Assembly (NCBI GenBank): GCA_016788045.1
Contig: JAEUTG010000016.1
Span: forward strand, 1-38,601
Origin: Bacteroidales bacterium
Lineage (GTDB): Bacteria > Bacteroidota > Bacteroidia > Bacteroidales > Lentimicrobiaceae
Direction: 5' to 3'
Length of the DNA: 38,601 bases
In this document: positions 34,014-38,601 of the stretch, piece by piece
Layout: the number at the start of each line of letters is the position of its first letter
Position numbering within the stretch: position 1 is the stretch's first letter
Translations under genes and position numbers: made by a program
The notes under the pieces: model-generated
Seen by the model: only the letters and a program-made list of their open reading frames with translations
Told to the model about the DNA's origin: nothing
The model's database searches: none

Positions 34014-37000
34014 CTATGGGTGTGCCGATTGAATGTAGTTTGCACTGTTGTTGTCAACAATGGTCATATCGGCGGTGTCGATCACTCCGTCACCGTTGAC
34101 ATCCGTTACAAGATAACCCGAGAGGTAGTTTCCTGAATCATTGTCAACAGGTGTCATATCAGCGGTATCAATGGCACCATCCTGATTTACATCCCCACCG
34201 TAGATAACATAAGCACCGTCGATCATTAACAGCAGGTTCCCGGCATAAACATTTCCGGGATCGGTGAAGTCGGCTGATACGGAATTAAGGCTGAAATCAA
34301 CAGGCGATGAAGAGGTAGTTTCCAGCGAGTTACGGTGACGGATGGTTACATAATAATTCCCATTGAAACCAGCAGGAACATACACGGAAACCGTACCGTT
34401 AACACCCAGAAGCGCAGTTGTTGAAAATTCGGTGAATGAATAATCTGACTCGTTGTGAAGTTCAACCGTAATTTCATCCGCGACCAACGGGCCAAACTGA
34501 GGCCCGGTATCACTGCTGGCAGGGTTCATGCTATAGGAGCCTGCATACAATCCTTCGAGGAAAGCACTTAAATAGAGTGTTTTACCAGAAGCCGAAATGT
34601 GAACATTGTAGTCTTCTGTTTCACCGAAGGAGTAGGTGTCGCAAGGATCAAAGTCACTGTCGCCATAAACTTCACGAACCCGCATGCGGGTAGTTCCGGG
34701 AAATGCATCCTCAGGAACAACAAATGTGATGGAGCCGGTTTCAGGAGAAGCCCCCAGGATAACATTTCCGAGTTTTTCATCAACATCGAAGCTGCCACTC
34801 TGGTCATAGTCTATCCAAACAGAGATGTTATTATCTGAAGGGTAGGTACCAGCACTTACCGTAATGGTGTATTCGTTTCCGGCGTTCACGAAAGCAGTCT
34901 GTGTACTGAAATATTCGTAATACGGATATTCTGTGAACGCACCGGTGGCATTGTTGATGCTGCCGAGTTGAACCAGCGAAATATAGTCCCCGTCCCCGGT
35001 TCCCGTTGAATAATCAGGTGTGCAATACGAAAGTGCATTGATGAAAACATTGTAGTCTTCAGTTTCGCCAAAGGAGTAAGTGCTGCAGGGGTCAAAATCG
35101 GTGGCGGACCATACTTCCCTTACCCTCATTCTGGTTGGCCCGTTGAGGGCTCCCGATGGAACAGTAAATGTGATGGTGCCGGTTGCCGGCATGGCGCCAA
35201 GGGTGACATTGCCGAGTTTCTCGTCTATGTCGAAAACACCGTTCTGATTGAAGTCTATCCACACGGAGATATTGTTTCCGCTGCCATAGGTTCCTGCACT
35301 CAGGGTGATAGTATAAGTTTCGTCAGGAAGAAGATCAGTTGAAAGGGAGCTGTAATAGGTATAGAAATTGTCAGGCTCCGGACCGGTACTGTTGCTGATG
35401 CTGCCAAGCTGAACCAGAGAGATATAATCACCGCTTCCGTTGCCGTTATTATAGGAAGGAATGCAATAATCAAACTGGGCAACCTGTATATAATTGTTTC
35501 TGACTTCATCATCTGATCCGAAGGCATTGGTTGCAGTTAATGTCACCGAATACGATCCGGGAGCAGTAAACTGAACCTCCGGATTCTGAGATGAAGCACT
35601 GGTCCCATTCACGAAAACAACATTGTCTGGTGTAAAACTCCAGCTCCAGGAATCAGGTGAATTGGTTGATAGGTCAGTGAATATAATAGTCTGATACATG
35701 GTCGTGTTGTATTCAGAAGCAGAAAACTCTGCCAAAGGAGGAAGTTCCGCAAACTGACAACTGACACTTGCTGCCCATCCGGCTGCGGTAACAATATAAT
35801 CCGAAGTAAACCGGAAGGTGAGCGCACCGCTGCCATTGTTGGCAAGTATGGTACCTGGACTGTTGCTTCCGGTGTAGGTGCCGATTAATGGGGCAGAGGT
35901 GTTGTCACCATTGTAAATATACAGATAATCATACCCGCTTTCCACATTGAACGAACTGAATTGTACTTCAATGGAAGCACCTGGGGTGGCCGGATAAAAA
36001 GTAAAGGTAAAGTCCTCGTAATTGACATAGGCACCCGTTGGCCCCCCCGAATCGTAAAAACTACCGGCACAGGTGGTCACTGAACCGTTGGTCATATTAT
36101 AAACAGGGGGATTTACTGTAATGTAAGAGACCTTGGTTTCAGTATCATTGGAGCCGGGCTTTGATACGGTAAGACTGACATTATAGGTTCCGGCTGAAGC
36201 ATAGGTGACTGCCGGAGGGGTCTGGCCTGAATAAGATGACGGGCTTCCGCCGGGGAACGACCACGACCAGGAAGTCGGGCTGCAGCCTGAAAGATCAGTA
36301 AAAGTTACATTTCCGCCTTCAACAATGGTGGTTGCTGAAGCACTGAAATTGGCAACGACTCCCTGAACTGAAATGTAATTGGTTTTTGTTTCAGTATCAG
36401 TCGTAATCCCGTCAGATACCGTCAGGGAGACATTGTAGGTTCCGTTGACAGAGTAGGTGATTGCCGGAGGGTTCTGCCCGGAATACGATGAAGGAGTACC
36501 ACCAGGGAAGCTCCAGTTCCATGAGGTAGGATCGCCATACGACTGGTTGGTGAACGTAACGCTTCCGTTCGTGCAAAGGGTTGTTGGGCTTGCCGAAAAG
36601 GCTGCCGTCGGCACAAGGTAAGTTTCAGCCAGCAGCAAAGCCTGATAGGCATTCAGACGGCCACTTCCGAGGAGGCCTGCATAAGTCGGATTCAGGGCGT
36701 CAATATCATCGCTGGTGGAGGTAAGGATGTCTTTGATGTTTTGTGGTGTAAATACCCCTGATCCCAGCGAAAGTATCAGCGCTGCAACGCCGGATACATG
36801 AGGGCAGGCCATGGAGGTTCCCTGATAAAAACCGTAATTATTGCCGCTGAGGGTGCTGAGAACGCCCCTTGCTGATACCGTGTTGGTTTCCCCCCCCGGT
36901 GCAGCAATATCAATCCATGTATCGTAATTTGAATACCACGATTTCAGGTCCTGATTGTTGGTTGCAGAAACGGAGAAAACACCACTGTAGCATCCGGGGT

Positions 37001-38159
37001 AGTAGAGTCCCGATGTTCCGCTGTTGCCGGCTGCATAAATGGTGATTCCACCATTCATGACAGTCCCCCCGCCATTGACATTAAAATAATCGATGCCGTC
37101 AAGCGTTGCCTGTTCGAAATAACCGGGAGAAGTGTAACCCCAGCTGTTCTGCGAGATGGCTGCTCCGTTGTCAGCGGCCCAGATGGCTGCTGCGCCGAAG
37201 CCAGAACCACCGGAATTGCCGATAAACACCTGACACGACATCAGCCTGACACCATCACCGATTCCGGTACCTCCGGCAATTCCGCTCACACCTACAGCGT
37301 TGTTGGTGTTGGCAGCGATGGTTCCGCCTACATGGGTGCCATGATCTCCAGGGATAATGGTTGAATTTCCGTTGACAAAATTGTATCCTATACCCGACCA
37401 CATATTGGCTGCGAGATCCGGGTGTGTGTAGTCTACACCCTGATCAATGATGGCAACCACAACTTCTGAACTTCCTTTGGTAATGTCCCATGCTTCCGGC
37501 AGGTCGATATCGGCATCCACCGTACCGCTCTGCTGACCGGTATTGTGATAGTGCCACTGCTCATTGTAACGGGGATCGTTCGGTGTATAGTAGACACCGG
37601 AATTGTTTCCCGGATCTGTTTTGGGCAATACAACCGGACTGGCTTCAGCTCCGATCAGTTGTTTTCTGTATACCGGTTCAGAGAGCTGAACCTCGTTTTT
37701 GGCAGAATAAGACTGCACCATTCCCCGAATGTCGGTGCCGGCCGGAATCAACAGGTCGTACCAGAGGTGAAACCCCCAGGCACGGTGCCTGTCGGTAAAT
37801 TTCGTATTCTGCAGTGCTGGCTCAAAGGTCCTTCTGACTTCATAAACACCGAATTGCTGATTCAGCTCATCAATGGCTTTGATGCCGAATTTTACCGTTC
37901 CATCAGGATTCTTGCTGAGCAGCATATTGTCAATCACTGCTTCCAGTGATTTGCTGAATTTAACACGGATAATTCCCTGTTCGATGGCTTCGTCGGGTAC
38001 TGTTGAAATGTTGATCGGTGGACGTTCGCCACGGATGACTGTTCCGTCAGGGACTGCAGCGCGTGTATTCAAAGGCTGAATCAATAGAAACAGTAAAGCG
38101 AGGAGGGAAATCATCCCGCCTGCTTTGAAACTTAGCTGGGTAAAGATTCTCTTTTTCAT
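34014..38159 (-). CDS. S8 (subtilisin-like) protease with PKD, CUB, two GEVED and dockerin-like domains
   Basis: The 1381-residue protein has a signal peptide (1-34, ending NTRAA), a propeptide-like region (36-168) and an S8 domain (193-513) with Asp239 in IIDQG, His273 in HGTHVGGT, Asn379 in AAGN and Ser449 in GTSMACPHVSG. Gln follows the catalytic Asp, where DTG or DSG is usual; the three paralogues have E, D and Q here. PKD domains lie at 516-596 and 598-680, a CUB-like domain at 690-801, PKD at 810-891, GEVED at 893-1038 and 1040-1186, the shared module at 1190-1316 and the dockerin-like domain at 1321-1381 (DVNQDGAIDTADM, DVNGDGVIDTADM, ending NYIQSAHP). The architecture is identical to the 29551 protein. 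It should be secreted and active outside the cell. Transcription enters from the right; I see no consensus promoter between it and the PID-CTERM gene. Confidence 0.92.
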   Translation of the reverse strand: MKKRIFTQLSFKAGGMISLLALLFLLIQPLNTRAAVPDGTVIRGERPPINISTVPDEAIEQGIIRVKFSKSLEAVIDNMLLSKNPDGTVKFGIKAIDELNQQFGVYEVRRTFEPALQNTKFTDRHRAWGFHLWYDLLIPAGTDIRGMVQSYSAKNEVQLSEPVYRKQLIGAEASPVVLPKTDPGNNSGVYYTPNDPRYNEQWHYHNTGQQSGTVDADIDLPEAWDITKGSSEVVVAIIDQGVDYTHPDLAANMWSGIGYNFVNGNSTIIPGDHGTHVGGTIAANTNNAVGVSGIAGGTGIGDGVRLMSCQVFIGNSGGSGFGAAAIWAADNGAAISQNSWGYTSPGYFEQATLDGIDYFNVNGGGTVMNGGITIYAAGNSGTSGLYYPGCYSGVFSVSATNNQDLKSWYSNYDTWIDIAAPGGETNTVSARGVLSTLSGNNYGFYQGTSMACPHVSGVAALILSLGSGVFTPQNIKDILTSTSDDIDALNPTYAGLLGSGRLNAYQALLLAETYLVPTAAFSASPTTLCTNGSVTFTNQSYGDPTSWNWSFPGGTPSSYSGQNPPAITYSVNGTYNVSLTVSDGITTDTETKTNYISVQGVVANFSASATTIVEGGNVTFTDLSGCSPTSWSWSFPGGSPSSYSGQTPPAVTYASAGTYNVSLTVSKPGSNDTETKVSYITVNPPVYNMTNGSVTTCAGSFYDSGGPTGAYVNYEDFTFTFYPATPGASIEVQFSSFNVESGYDYLYIYNGDNTSAPLIGTYTGSNSPGTILANNGSGALTFRFTSDYIVTAAGWAASVSCQFAELPPLAEFSASEYNTTMYQTIIFTDLSTNSPDSWSWSFTPDNVVFVNGTSASSQNPEVQFTAPGSYSVTLTATNAFGSDDEVRNNYIQVAQFDYCIPSYNNGNGSGDYISLVQLGSISNSTGPEPDNFYTYYSSLSTDLLPDETYTITLSAGTYGSGNNISVWIDFNQNGVFDIDEKLGNVTLGAMPATGTITFTVPSGALNGPTRMRVREVWSATDFDPCSTYSFGETEDYNVFINALSYCTPDYSTGTGDGDYISLVQLGSINNATGAFTEYPYYEYFSTQTAFVNAGNEYTITVSAGTYPSDNNISVWIDYDQSGSFDVDEKLGNVILGASPETGSITFVVPEDAFPGTTRMRVREVYGDSDFDPCDTYSFGETEDYNVHISASGKTLYLSAFLEGLYAGSYSMNPASSDTGPQFGPLVADEITVELHNESDYSFTEFSTTALLGVNGTVSVYVPAGFNGNYYVTIRHRNSLETTSSSPVDFSLNSVSADFTDPGNVYAGNLLLMIDGAYVIYGGDVNQDGAIDTADMTPVDNDSGNYLSGYLVTDVNGDGVIDTADMTIVDNNSANYIQSAHP

Positions 38160-38340
38160 GGTTCAAGGGTTTTACAATATAAAAAGGATGAATATTGTGA
38201 AAGGCAAACCTTCAGCCTGCAATTTCAGGAAGCAATCTCCGGATGACCGGGTTTTATTCGTGTTTTTAAAGAATTGTGTTGCTCCGGATAAGCCTGAATT
38301 ATCTTGTAGTATATAGCGTAATGGTAAGTGTTCCGGTTGT

Positions 38341-38378
38341 AAAAAAATCTGCTCTGCTTAAGGTTAGCAGAGCAGATT
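38341..38378 (-). terminator. Strong intrinsic terminator of the PID-CTERM gene
   Basis: A perfect 13-bp stem (AATCTGCTCTGCT / AGCAGAGCAGATT) with a 7-base loop, followed on the minus strand by seven T. It lies 22 bases beyond the stop at 38400. Confidence 0.9.
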
Positions 38379-38399
38379 CTCAATCATTTAGTTAAAGGC

Positions 38400-38601
38400 T
38401 TATGCTTCAAACTTGTTTCTGGCGTCGAAGACTTTCTTCATGCCGTAGCCTGCAGCCATAGAGAGGAGCAGGACAATGCCGCCACCGATGGGAGCAGTAC
38501 CGCCACCGATGGGGTCACCGCCAACGGGGTTTCCGTTGCCGTTACCACCCGGGTTTGGCTGAGCTGACAGGAACATAGGAGCAGCGATAAAAGCGCCTGC
38601 A
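38400..38601 (-). CDS. Short secreted protein with PID-CTERM-like sorting tail (runs off right edge)
   Basis: The minus strand is open from the right edge to a TAA at 38400, giving 67 residues. They begin inside a signal peptide (AGAFIAAPMFLSAQ), followed by a short Pro/Gly/Asn linker (PNPGGNGNGNPVGGDP). The tail is APIGGG, a hydrophobic segment IVLLLSMAAGYGM and a basic end KKVFDARNKFEA. This tripartite tail (PI-D/G-GG motif, one membrane segment, positive C-terminus) matches the PID-CTERM protein-sorting domain of Bacteroidota, thought to be processed by a membrane sorting enzyme of the exosortase type; Gly replaces the usual Asp of PIDGG. Almost nothing lies between signal peptide and tail, as in other small PID-CTERM proteins. 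The start codon, perhaps 10-15 residues further, is outside the window. Confidence 0.75.
   Translation of the reverse strand, partial: AGAFIAAPMFLSAQPNPGGNGNGNPVGGDPIGGGTAPIGGGIVLLLSMAAGYGMKKVFDARNKFEA

Overview
The window looks like a chromosomal piece of a member of the Bacteroidota, most likely a Bacteroidales/Marinilabiliales-type organism. The evidence is the -7 boxes of the TAnnTTTG type with a TTG about 20 nt upstream, start codons without clear Shine-Dalgarno sequences, a type IX secretion (T9SS) C-terminal sorting domain, a PID-CTERM-like tail, GEVED and BACON modules, and a Nudix-type NrtR/AraR-like regulator. No rRNA, tRNA, CRISPR array or transposase was seen.

Positions 1-8222 are a mixed housekeeping and accessory stretch. 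They hold the start of a GxxExxY protein (runs off the left edge), a PolB-like 3'-5' exonuclease, two adjacent intergenic repeat arrays (a 52/104-bp GC-rich array and a 38-40-bp AATTCGTG minisatellite), a lipoprotein gene followed 1 nt later by mnmD, an acylphosphatase, an AT-rich DUF1016/YhcG-family PDDEXK nuclease, a possible gene remnant, a conserved hypothetical protein and its upstream Nudix/winged-helix regulator. The regulator's upstream region has a palindromic operator candidate and a possible terminator-ended small RNA.

Positions 8223-38159 are one block of seven minus-strand genes for very large secreted proteins, and this is the most interesting part. Five of them end in the same two-part C-terminus: a beta-rich module of about 130 residues, then a 61-residue dockerin-like pair of Ca-binding loops (DVNxDGxIDTxDM ... 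DVNGDGxxDTxDM). Three of the five are S8 (subtilisin-like) proteases with intact catalytic residues. One carries an N-terminal domain I cannot place plus PKD, CUB and GEVED modules, and one is a 2203-residue non-catalytic multidomain protein. Three proteins carry a shared domain of about 175 residues that resembles a cohesin-type beta-sandwich: a 1530-residue protein that is the only one with a recognisable T9SS sorting domain, a 211-residue protein that is little more than that domain, and one S8 protease that also has the dockerin. The simplest model (inference) is a surface-attached, cellulosome-like assembly built around proteases and adhesins: the T9SS-anchored protein is the scaffold, the cohesin+dockerin protease is an adaptor, and the others dock onto it.

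The right edge holds the C-terminus of a short secreted protein with a PID-CTERM-like sorting tail, followed by a strong intrinsic terminator.
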